Source: Chimonanthus salicifolius
Taxonomy: Eukaryota; Streptophyta; Magnoliopsida; Laurales; Calycanthaceae
Assembly (NCBI GenBank): GCA_013350335.1
Contig: CM023541.1
Coordinates: forward strand, 40,788,739-40,852,738
Reading direction: 5' to 3'
Length of the DNA stretch: 64,000 nucleotides
The notes below the pieces were generated by a model that was not told the DNA's origin, made no database searches, and saw only the letters and a program-made list of their open reading frames with translations. Shown here in pieces: positions 52,201 to 62,044 of this stretch. How positions within the stretch are numbered: position 1 is the first letter of the stretch; each line of letters starts with the position of its first letter. The position numbers and the translations under genes were made by a program.

Positions 52201-55200
52201 TAAAATAAACTGCATTATACTGAATAAATAAATGAATCAGGCTGAAGTTGAATTCAAGCCTAATAAGCATTACCGAGATGAGCTGAATTCAATCTTGATG
52301 AGTTAGGCTCAAGCTCAAAGTCAGCCCAACAAACTTTTTAAGTTACAACCAAGCTCAAACTGGCCAAGCTCAGCTGAGTTTGTTTCACTCCTAACATTTG
52401 TATCCAATGCAACTTCTAGTTTGTCACAATACAAATGTTCACTTGCACACTGGGTCGCACGGTATTACCATGCACACCCAGGCGTGGGGCCCACCAAATG
52501 GGTTGGTGATAGGGACATTGGAATGGTCTTTCCTTCAATATGTTGTCCACCAAAATCACCTTGATCGGATTGATCAAGCCATGTTTCTAAAGCTCTAAAA
52601 ATTTCATCATTTTATGACTTTAAAAATATGGCTTGTTCAATCCTATCAAAATCATTCTTTTTTAATCCTTGAATTTTATGGACTTTAAAAATATGGCTTG
52701 ATCAATCCTATCAAGGTGATTTTTGGTGAACGACATATTGAAAGAAAGTCCATTCCAACAGATCCATCACCACCCCATTTGGTGGGCCCTATTCCTGGGT
52801 GCGTACGTTAAGGAATGACCATCTTTCCTCCCGAAATATTTGAAATTTTTGCAAGTTAGGTACATCCAAAGACAGAATTTGCAAAAATAATAATAAATGA
52901 GGATCAACAAGAATATGAAAAATTATAACAGAAAACAATATCAAAATAAGCTGGGTTAGTTTGAAGTTGCAGCTAACCATTTCAGACGTTAAGGTATGAC
53001 AATAGTGCACAAAGTCCATGACATGATTAGTAGAACCATGAGCGGCTATCTCCATAAGAGAGAGATCATCAATCATAATGGTAATGCAACTCCTATCATA
53101 TCCCACTGAAGCACAGATTTCAACAGCTTTGTGGATTTTCCCATATAATTCAACCAACCCACCTTCAAGGAAGAGCTTTCCATCTCCATCTGGTATTGAA
53201 GCATACTAAGTAAGATCTATTGCCTTTGTATTAAATCATATTGCATCAAAAAATATTTACAACGCCTTCTGATTTTGGAAAGGTGCAGTTAAATGTCAAA
53301 GTCAATGTCTTGAAAACCAAAATTGTATTGTAAATTATCTTTCAAAAAAATTGTATCATAAATTGTTTCAGGCATCAAATTGTATCAAACCATAAACCTT
53401 AAGATTCCTAAAAAAAAAATTCAAAAAGAGAGAAGATTATAAGAACATCATTAAGTAAGAAGAAAAAGGATAAAATTTCACAATCCATGTTTTGGATTCA
53501 AACTACCAATAAAAATACTAATAAAATGATGATAGTATTGTGTAAAACTCAAACGTCATTTATGTAAATATCATTCATGAGTACAAAAAGAAACCATGTA
53601 CGTGGACTTGTAATCATGTGAATGCTTTGAAAACTGACTTGAATGATAAAGGAAATATCAGATTTTATCAAAACTCACATATAAATTGCAACTTAGAAAA
53701 ATTGTAAGGTTCTTAAAATGGGATTAAAGCATAAGATTGGACTCATTTTCTATAAAAATAATATCAAGTAGTAATATTTAAATAGTAAATCAAAAAATTT
53801 AACAACTATGGCCAAAGTAGAAAGGGTATCAAGACATGTCTGAAACATGACATCCTCGTTTGTGTGTGCACGTTCACCTCCATGCACTAAGGCTGCATTT
53901 GGATGGAGGGTAATGGGGGGTTGCTTGGTAACTAAGGGGTAGGGAAAAAATCAACTTTTTACCCCTCCCCTCCCACTTTTGAAAACCCTTTCCAAGCAAG
54001 GGGTATTCATAATACCCAGTGAACCCCTGGTCAAGGGTAACCAAAGTAAAATTTATCCCTCATCCAAATGCAGCCTAAGGAAACATGTATCATGGGAAGA
54101 GAGGAAGCAAAAATTATTAATAAATAAGGGATTCTCCAAAAATCAGCTGCTCATTATGGGTATAATTTATAAGGCCCCAGAGGTCAATGGTGGAAGGGTA
54201 TGCAAAATGGAGGTTTTAAGTCTGTAACTCTGACTGCAATATTAGTGGCTACATATCTGTGGCATGAGCAGGAGTGTTGGGTGGATGGGTTCAGGGGTGG
54301 GGAAGGGGTTCAGGCAGTGGGGAAGGGGAAAAGAAAGGAAGTTTCTAAAGGAACAAAAGGAAGAATATAAGAACCTCCTTTACCTGAGCTTCTCACCTGG
54401 ACAGTTCAGCTTGAGCATATCATAAAAGAAGAATCTATTAGTGTCCCTCAGCATCATTAAGTTGCAGCCCTGTTTTGAGATCTCAAAAACGTCAGCTTTC
54501 ACATCTGAAAAATGTGAATGGTACCTCAAAGTGTCACATCTGCCCCTCAGTTATTCCAAACAGAATAACTGAAGGGCAAAGCTAGGAAACTCTACCTATA
54601 CAAAGACTCGTTGTGTGAAACATTTTTCATGGAAAAACTGTGGAAAAGGCATTGAAATTGTTTTGCTCCTCAACAATTTTCTGTGGAAAAACATTACCAC
54701 AACTTAAGCAATTTTCCACAATTTGTCAAGAACCTTTTTTTTAAGAGGACATAAACTTCTATTGATAAAAACTAAGTAAACCAATAATACAAAGGGAGAA
54801 AAACGTCAAAGAAGGATTGCAATTTTTTGTGGGGCAACAAAATCTACGGAGAGATTGCAAATTCCGTGATTTATTAGAGTTTTCAAGACCTATGACCAAA
54901 GCCATCATCTGAACCATCACCTAAGGCAACCCATGGCTCAACCAGACCAATGACCCATGAGTCCATGATGTGAACGAACCTGTCATGGTCCAGCCCATGA
55001 CAAGTTGACCAACTCGTTTCTCATGGCCTGACCTAATCCAACCACGATCAATCCATGATCCAACTGAACCCCAGATACATGGCCTGACCAAACATATGAC
55101 TTGGCCTTTTTTATCTTTTTGAATGATCACAAAATGGGCTTATGAAGCCTGAGAATACCAGTTTTAGGTTGGGTTAAGGCAATTCAAGCCAAAACCCAAT

Positions 55201-57658
55201 CCAAGTTAAACCTCTGGGCACAGCAAGGTGGGGCTGTTGCACTCTACTCTCATCAAAATGGATATGGTTAAGGAGTGGTGAGCCAGTTTCAAGTCCATGG
55301 ATGGGCCAGTTCATCTTACATAATTTATAATTGTTGAAGGCCAAGTTGAAGGTTTGGGCCAAAGAAATCTTCAGATCTGAGGATGATCAGAAAGACGTCT
55401 TGGTGGATATGATCATGGATTGGGACCTTATCAAAGAGCGAAGAAGCTTCTTCTAGAAGAGTTAGAGGACAAGAGGCAGTTGATAGCTAAGGTGTGAGAG
55501 GTCAATCGAAGGGAGGAAATTGAACAGATACAAAATCTAGGGCATTATGGTTAAAGGAAGGTGACAAAAATACAAAGTAGGTCCATGCCCTTGCAAGTGC
55601 TACAAGGAGTAATACCATTAATCATCTAATGAAGAATGAAATTTGGTTGGAAGACCTAGATGACATCAAAAGGGAGGTGAGGGAATTCTTTTCCTCTCTT
55701 TTCTGTTCACCTTTTACTAGTAGACTCAGTTTGGCTGGACCAGATTTTAATCAAATTGTTGAGGACCAAGCTCAATGGTTACAAATATGCTTTGAAGCGG
55801 CAGTAATCAAAGATGTTATCGATGGTTTTATGGGAGATAAAGCTCCAAGACCATAGGCTTCAATTTCTAATTCATCGAGACTTATTGGGAAGTCCTAAAA
55901 GACAATTTCGCTGAAGGCAGTGCTTGAATTGGTTGATAATGGAATCATCAACAGAAAAGTGAAACACACCTTCATAACTCTTATTCCCTGGAGATAAAAG
56001 ACCACCTGAGCTCTCGCATTATTGCCCTATCAGCTTAGTGGGATGTGTATACATAGTCATGTCCAAATTGCTTACCAATTGCAAAGAGTCCTCTCGAGTG
56101 TGCTGAAGAGATCCAGGGTGCTTGAACCAATGAGGGGCAGATACATGATAGGTGTTGGTTGCCAACGAATGGATACATACTAAGAAAAGATTGAAAGAAA
56201 AGAAAATCCTGTTGAAGATGACATGGAGAAGGCCTATGATCATGTCAATTGGGGTTTTGTTAACTTGTTACAAAAAAATGAGTTTTGGCACTAAATGCGT
56301 GTTTAGGATGCATCATATTTGGTTTTAATCAATGGCTCCCCTTCCATGCCTTTTTGTGCACTGAGAGGCTTGCAGCAAGGGGACACATTGCCTCCATTCC
56401 TTTTCACTGTGGTTGCCAGAGTTTTAAATAAACTGATGATGAAAGCTAGGAGTAGCAACTTAATTTGAGGCTTTGAGGTGGGAAGGAATGGTTTGGTGGT
56501 GTCTCATTTACAATTTGAAGATGACACACTCCTACTTTTGTACAGCAAATGAAGAGGAGATATAGACAACCAAAAGAATTCTGAGACTATATGAGTTGGT
56601 TATGTTGGGGCTGCGAGCCTGCAAACGAGTCTCACATTGGAAGTATAGAGGGAGATCTTGAGATTTATAAGGTACTTGGGTCACTCCACCTAATAGGCTA
56701 GTCTTTTGGGATGGATACCCAGTCCTAACAAGTGCATCACCAGGTCTCAGGCCACTTCATGTAGTATCAGGAAATCCCCAGGCGGACGGGATGGTTGGCC
56801 TCATTCGAGAGGGGGATTATTGGGGCTGCAAACAAGTCCCACATTAGAAGTGTAGAGGCAGATCTAGAGATTTATAAGGGACTTGGTCACTCCACTTAAT
56901 AGGCTAGTCTTTTGGGATAGATACCCCGTCCTAACCGGTTATTGATTTAAAAACGAATTTGGGCAAGAGTGCAATGATTGGAATTAACCTTAGCAAGGAG
57001 AGGATTTAAACATCACATCAATCATGGGCTGTACGGTGGCCAAACTTCCTATGAAATATTTGGGACTTCCCATCAATGTTAACCCAAGGGCACACACTCT
57101 ATGGATCCAGTGGAGAAGAATTTTGAATAGAAACTATCAATGTGGTCAAGAAATCATGTCACTTGGAGGCAAATTGACATCAATTATATCCAGCAGCATT
57201 ATCATAATGGCCATTTATCCCATGTACAAGGGATGGCACTCATTGCTGGATTTGGCAAAGCCACCTATATTGGCGTCCAGAGGATTCATCCCACAACCTT
57301 GTAATTTCAACTTGCAACAATGAGCACTTCAAAAGTTTTATGTAATAATAGAAAGTGACAAGTGTATAAATTAAAAATTCCCATTTATTTTTTGCAAGTC
57401 CTACGGAAAATGGTTGTAGAGAGAGAGAGAGGTGTTCGGAGGAATTACGAGCTTTCGGAGAATACGTTCGTAGTGAGAAAAGGGTTGGGAGAGGGAGATG
57501 AAGACAAGGAAGCCGAGAGGCTCCGAAGTGAGGGCGCGCTTCATGAGGTGATGGAGAATAAAAGCGCCGCTTGTCTCCACGCAGTCCTCGATCAGGATTA
57601 CTCGGCCCCTTTCCTTGGTCCCCAGAGCTTCGTCCAGCAAACTCAAACACTTGTTCAT
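49138..57658 (-). CDS. ELP6: Elongator complex subunit 6 (ELP6), complete, 5 exons
   Basis: Part of the Elp4-Elp5-Elp6 subcomplex of Elongator, a RecA-fold ring that helps the complex modify wobble uridines of tRNA; ELP6 itself has no Walker ATP site. Exons on the minus strand: 57658-57449, 54469-54397, 53189-52978, 51328-51182 and 49242-49138. Phases join exactly (0, 1, 0, 0), giving 248 residues, close to the usual plant length. Landmarks: [121 protein letters not shown] and a C-terminus [20 protein letters not shown]. The ATG at 57656-57658 is chosen because family members start there; an in-frame ATG lies upstream at 57779-57781. No stop or frameshift; probably functional. Its introns hold six or more transposons. 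Confidence 0.94.
49746..50271. mobile_element. hAT-type MITE in ELP6 intron 4
   Basis: It starts TACGGGTGAAAATTGGGTCGGG and ends GGACTTTCAAGCCTA, an imperfect inverted match to its start. The two ends are rich in gggtcgggt/acccgg words like the element at 17905-18306, around an AT-rich centre. No intact 8-bp duplication. Confidence 0.7.
50740..50950. repeat. Purine-rich GA tract in ELP6 intron 4
   Basis: About 200 bp of gagaga/gggaga words (for example 50771-50806 and 50830-50860). On the minus, transcribed strand this is a long CT tract. Confidence 0.7.
51182..51328 (-). CDS. ELP6: ELP6 exon 4
   Basis: 147 bp, phase 0 at both ends. Acceptor ctctttttcag ends at 51329 and donor GTACTT starts at 51181. 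Encodes [32 protein letters not shown] and TDVHGQ. Confidence 0.93.
52027..52393. mobile_element. hAT-type MITE in ELP6 intron 3
   Basis: It starts TAGGGGTGTAACAAGCC and ends GTTTGTTTCACTCCTA. The interior is made of caagctcaagctc words in one half and related sequence in the other. No flanking duplication visible. Confidence 0.68.
52461..52820. mobile_element. Foldback MITE in ELP6 intron 3
   Basis: A 360-bp imperfect hairpin. The left arm (cacccaggcgtggggcccaccaaatgg, ccttgatcggattgatcaagcc) is mirrored by the right arm (tgatcaatcctatcaaggtg, ccatttggtgggccctattcctgggtg). Each arm is about 150-180 bp. The hairpin base is 157 bp from exon 3's donor side. Superfamily unknown. Confidence 0.82.
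52978..53189 (-). CDS. ELP6: ELP6 exon 3
   Basis: 212 bp. Acceptor caataccag ends at 53190 and donor GTTAGC starts at 52977. Encodes (D)[18 protein letters not shown] through [19 protein letters not shown] and YCHTLTSEM. Confidence 0.93.
53891..54075. mobile_element. Tourist-like MITE (PIF/Harbinger type) in ELP6 intron 2
   Basis: 185 bp with a perfect 15-bp terminal inverted repeat GGCTGCATTTGGATG, flanked by TAA on both sides (53888-53890, 54076-54078), the 3-bp target typical of PIF/Harbinger. Confidence 0.88.
54397..54469 (-). CDS. ELP6: ELP6 exon 2
   Basis: 73 bp. Acceptor tctcaaaacag ends at 54470 and donor GTGAGA starts at 54396. Encodes [20 protein letters not shown] and LNCP plus the first base of an Asp codon. 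It is the exon most easily missed because it is short. Confidence 0.92.
55331..57240 (+). mobile_element. LINE ORF2 remnant in ELP6 intron 1, split by a TRIM
   Basis: Plus-strand L1 order: [13 protein letters not shown] (about 55335), [11 protein letters not shown] (about 55545), [13 protein letters not shown] (about 55675), GDKAPRP (about 55835), degraded RT with ALSA-WDVYT (FRPISL site, about 56020) and QFEDDTLL (about 56513), and after the [24 protein letters not shown] (57040-57100) and [20 protein letters not shown] (57157-57215). It lies antisense to ELP6. 5' and 3' ends are missing. Confidence 0.85.
56603..56936 (+). mobile_element. TRIM inserted in LINE
   Basis: Direct repeats 56603-56730 (TGTTGGGGCTGCGAG...AGTCCTAACA) and 56818-56936 (TATTGGGGCTGCAAA...CGTCCTAACC) enclose 87 bp. 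Exact 5-bp duplication ggtta (56598-56602, 56937-56941). Purine tract gagagggggat precedes the second repeat. No coding capacity. It interrupts LINE RT coding DNA. Confidence 0.9.
57449..57658 (-). CDS. ELP6: ELP6 exon 1
   Basis: 70 codons from ATG 57658-57656 to L at 57451-57449. Donor GTAATT at 57448-57443. Covers LLDEAL through [11 protein letters not shown]. The frame stays open upstream for another 41 codons, which could be an N-terminal extension or simply 5' UTR. Confidence 0.92.
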
Positions 57659-59233
57659 CTTCTTCCTCTTCCACTTGGCCTTGTCCACTCCACTAGGGTT
57701 TTTCCACTTTTTTGCAGGTTCTCGGCTAGAATTTGTTTTTCTTCGGAAGCTTTTGAAGCGGACGGCCGACTGCGCAGACACCTTCCGCTTGATGCTACCG
57801 TTCGTGCCTGTCCACTGAGTTTGAAATTAACTACTTGTTGAGTTGTTGATCGAATATTATTAGATTTTTTTTTTTTCTATATCAATATGATTATTTTTTA
57901 TTTTATATACTTCCAATTGATCTTGATTTTATTGGATGTAGGTGTTTAAATAATCTTGTTATTTGACTAAATTGTCATTATAGTGTTACTAAAAAGACTA
58001 TTTATAGATTGAAGTTGTAGCTCGTTGTTATTTACTAGAAGGTGATACTGAATTTTTTTTAACATAAGTTTTATTTTATAATATGATTAAAATATTGTAT
58101 TATATTCATGTTCAAATTATAGATATTGTTTTTATATATATAATCTATGTCATTGAATTTTTATTGGCATGTTGGAGTCATAGGCCAGTAATAAAGGTGA
58201 GATTTTTTTTTTACATGATTTAATAACGTTATTAAAATATTTTAAAACCTTTTTTTAAAGAAAGATAAGAATTTCTTTCACTCAAAGACGAAAAAAGAAA
58301 TGTTCGGCTTAGTATTTCCTCTCTCTTTAAATATTATTTATAGGTTGAAGTTGCGAGTCACATACTTTTCATTTATTGAAATTTGTTTATGTGTTAAATT
58401 ATCAATCATGAATTTTTAATACTCTTGTAGATATTTTAATTTTTTTAATGTTTTCATATATAAAATTTTAGTAATTGAAAATTTATATATTTCTTTTAGA
58501 TTTATAGGCATTTATTGTTTAATATTCATTCAATTTTTTAAAATACACTAAATATCTATAATTCTATTTGTTTACCTCAAATAAGTAGATAATTCGAAAT
58601 TCAATCCAATTCAAATTGAATTCGAAATAGATATAAACCAACTAATCTAATTAATAAATAAGTAAATAATAGATTGAATCATATAAAGTGGCCTTCAACA
58701 GAGAAGCCCGGCCCAGTAGATAAAGTGCGCATAATGGAGGGCCTCAACAAGATGAAAAGCACTCCAACTAATCCAGACAAAAGCCCGAGGATTTTTGTAA
58801 GTTTTTATCAATTTTCTTTCATTTTCTACATATTTTCTTTAATGGAATGTTTCATGTATAAATTCTAGATCTTCCATTTTGTGTAATTCTAATGACATAT
58901 AATGATTATGCTGATTCATCTTTCGGGAAACTGTATAATATATTCGCATCAATTAAGGGGAACACAATCGCCCGATCTCATTATCTCTATATTTCTACGT
59001 TGAAGTATAAATATTACATAAAACTTTATATTTATATGCAACACCAATTAAAAATTTAAAAAAAATAAAAAAATGTAGCTCAAATTTAGGATTTTAGACA
59101 GAATTCGGACTTTCATGTATTAGACTTGGGCCTGACTCGATTTCTAATTTAGGTTTGATACCAAATCCAAGCCTAGGTCAACTTGAACCTGATTTTTTTT
59201 AAGTTTTTCATGAAGGCAAGTTGCATCCCTAAC
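57659..59233. other. Upstream of ELP6; no other gene
   Basis: The first ~200 bp probably hold the ELP6 5' UTR and promoter; no TATA box could be assigned with confidence. Beyond 57850 it is strongly AT-rich with no coding similarity. Confidence 0.5.
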
Positions 59234-59749
59234 CAGGGATTTAAAAAACGGCCGAAACGATATATCGGCCGATATGCAAATATCGGCCGATATTTTTATC
59301 TCTCCTCCCGATATCAACATTTTCTCTCTCCTCCGATATTGGAACCGTGAAAAAACAGCAAAAAACCGTGACGAACCGCGAAAAACCGCAAAAAATCGCG
59401 AAAAACCACAAAAAATCGCAAAAAAACCGTGAAAGCCGTATCCTGACGAACCGTGACGAACCGTTACGAACCGTGGCGAACTGCAAAAAACCGTGAAAGC
59501 CGTATTCTGACGAACCGTGACGGACCGTGTTAAACCGTGGCGAACCGCAAAAAACCATAGAAAACCGTGTAAAAACCGTATCGGTGTTTTTTAAAAAAAA
59601 AAGAAAATTTAAATACCGATATTTATGAATATCGGCCGATATTACTACTGTACGGCCGATACATATCGTATCGGCCGATATGTATGGATTTGAAAAAACC
59701 GATATATATCGGCCGATACGATATGTATCGGCCGATATTTGCACCTTAG
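59234..59749. mobile_element. hAT-type MITE built of ATATCGGCCGATAT palindromes
   Basis: 516 bp with an exact 8-bp duplication tccctaac (59226-59233, 59750-59757). Starts CAGGGATTTAAAAAACGG and ends ATTTGCACCTTAG. Both ends are clusters of the perfect palindrome tatcggccgata. The centre is a run of cgtgacgaaccg and gaaaaaccg words (59340-59580). A 167-codon open frame on the minus strand is a by-product of these words. Confidence 0.88.
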
Positions 59750-59772
59750 TCCCTAACTACTATGGTGTTAGA

Positions 59773-60251
59773 TAGGGGTGAAATTTGGATTGGGCCTAAC
59801 TTGAGCCTGCATGAAAAAACCGAAAAAAAAAAAAAAAAAAATTGGTTGACTCAGGATCAAGTAGAGCTCATTTTGGGCCCAAAATATAGGACTCAAATTA
59901 CAATTTGGGTTTAGTTTGGGCCTAGTACATGAAAGCTCGAGTTTAACCCAAAAGTTTGAATTTGAGCCACATTTTATAAAATCTAAGTTTTGTTAATTAA
60001 TACTGTTTAACGTATAACATTCATATAACATATAAGTTACTTTTATAGTCTGAGCTTCAGTAAGCCACATATACATTTCTGCTTAAATTCGAGCTCAGAC
60101 CTTATAAATATAATTCATACTGAGCTTGGGTTTGACTAATTTGGGTTGACCTAGGTCTAGTATCAGATTCATGTTTGGGCCATTTAATTACAATTTAGGT
60201 CCAAGTTTGATAAGTCTAAAATTGGTTCCAACTCACCTGAGTTTAGTCCTA
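59773..60251. mobile_element. hAT-type MITE-like element
   Basis: It starts TAGGGGTGAAATTTGG and ends CTGAGTTTAGTCCTA. Interior words alternate between ttgggcctaacttgagcc and gagcttgggtttgac types. No flanking duplication, so boundaries are less certain. Confidence 0.58.
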
Positions 60252-61832
60252 ATAATATACCTCCTATGAGTGACTATAACATTTATCTTGGCAACAAATA
60301 GTTTTTCACGAAGTTCTAAGATTTTTTTTTGGATCAAGGTGTTCATGCATTTCATTTATATTGGAACAAAGGACAATTTTAACCTTATTAGTCGTTCTCA
60401 ATCCTACACATACTGGGTAAGTAACTATAGAGAGTGACCCATTGAAATTGAGCATGAATCGAAGTGTTTATATCATCCAATACTAAATTCCAATGTAGAG
60501 ATTTCGTCGATGTAATTGTAGAGTTCATTTAGCTCCAATCTCTTTTTCAAGATCTTTGGCCCTTTGGTTCAAGATCCATTGACACCTTTTTTTAGTAACC
60601 TTTCTGCTATTTAATTTACACAAACCATGTCTTCAGTGCTAAGCACAAAAACATATTGAAATAGACTATTATTTAGTATGAGAACGGGTAACTGGGCAGC
60701 AATTGCAAGTCTAGTATATTTCTAAAGTTGATTAGATGATCGTTGTACTTACAAAAGGTTTTTCATCTGCGTGCTTCTCTTGTCCAAGTTTTATTAATTG
60801 TTATTAGGAAGTGATCCTTCCATGGGCATTTTATGTAATTCAATAAAGGTTTTACTATATTGCTCATTTTATCCTTCAGATCGACTCGTCGAACCCTTCG
60901 AATAGGTTCACCGGATCACTGACCCTTGTACTGCAGTATAAATCGGTTCACCGGAATTTATCTAAGTGAAACTATTTTTTCATACAGAATAATAAATCGA
61001 ATCACTGACCAGATCATTGAATTTTTTTTAGATATTTTTGTACGACATTGGAAAGGTAAAATGGGCAATATCCTAAATCTCGTATCTCATTACACAAAAT
61101 GCCCATGAGAGAATCGCTACTCTTGTTATAACCACGCCTATGTTAATCTCTTTTTTGAAATTTTTAATAATTTATTGGCTTTTAAATTTATATATAACAA
61201 CAATGTCAATTTCACTATTAAATTATCAATTGAATTACAAATGGGTCCAAAACATTAGCCCATTACTCTTTTTCTAGGTAAGGTCCTTTTGGTCTTTGAC
61301 CCTTAAGATACCTACAACATCCCTACTTGTCAAATAGTCTGAAAAATAAGAAAATAATTGGATAGAATTAGACTATAGAGAGATTTAGTCCAAAAATTAG
61401 GAGGTTAAAACTCAGTCCATTAATGTGTATAGAATGAAAATTTAAGCAAAAAGTTTAAAAAGTTAAGGCAAGCCTTACTAAACATGACTAGTGTACATCT
61501 CAAATGATGAGTGTTTAAAGTGTATTTGTGGGCCACTAATGTGGTAACCAATGAGAAATTTCGGACTCATTAATTTTTTAAATACGGTAAATGTTTTTGA
61601 GTGAAATATGGAAAATGACCTAAATAATTGATATGATCATTTATTTTTCTTATTCAACTATTGACCTAGATATAATATTTAAACAGAGAAACGGCTCCAA
61701 CAATTTATATAATCTTCTACACATTCCACCAAATTATATAAATTTAATATACAATACCAGATAATTATTGTTAAATATTACCACCTTTATCATTCCTCTC
61801 TTGATGAGATATGAGGAACATTGTCAAAAAAA
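60252..61832. other. AT-rich intergenic, no gene
   Basis: No coding similarity, RNA gene or repeat recognised. Confidence 0.5.
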
Positions 61833-61842
61833 TTGAAATGAC

Positions 61843-62034
61843 CGCCACGGCTAGGATAGCTCGACTGGTGGCCTCCTCCTTGGAGGAGGGAGAGGTCATG
61901 GGTTCGAGTCCTAGTGGCCCATATCCGAGAGCGTGGGTGTGATAGCGCTCTCTCCAAGAATTTTAGGAGGACTAAGATCGAAACATAAGTTAGAGTACGT
62001 CTGACGTTTTTCCTTCGATCTTAAAAAAAAAAAG
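61843..62034 (+). mobile_element. tRNA-derived SINE
   Basis: Pol III A box taggatagctcgactggtgg (61851-61870) and an excellent B box ggttcgagtcc (61901-61911). A 192-bp body ends with cttcgatctt and 11 A residues. A 10-bp duplication ttgaaatgac flanks it (61833-61842, 62035-62044). Confidence 0.92.
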
Positions 62035-62044
62035 TTGAAATGAC

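Noticed and set aside
57240..57674. 144-codon minus-strand frame overlapping ELP6 exon 1
   Set aside because: It is a different frame from the conserved ELP6 reading and runs on into LINE sequence; no family match.
57362..57841. 159-codon plus-strand frame opposite ELP6 exon 1
   Set aside because: Antisense shadow of the ELP6 coding exon and its upstream open frame.
59241..59744. 167-codon open frame on the minus strand with repeated Ile-Gly-Arg-Tyr words
   Set aside because: It lies inside the palindrome-array MITE; the residues simply translate the repeated tatcggccgata and gaaccgtgac words.
61843..61920. tRNA gene
   Set aside because: A and B boxes are present, but no cloverleaf or acceptor stem could be drawn, and a poly(A) tail and target-site duplication show a SINE.
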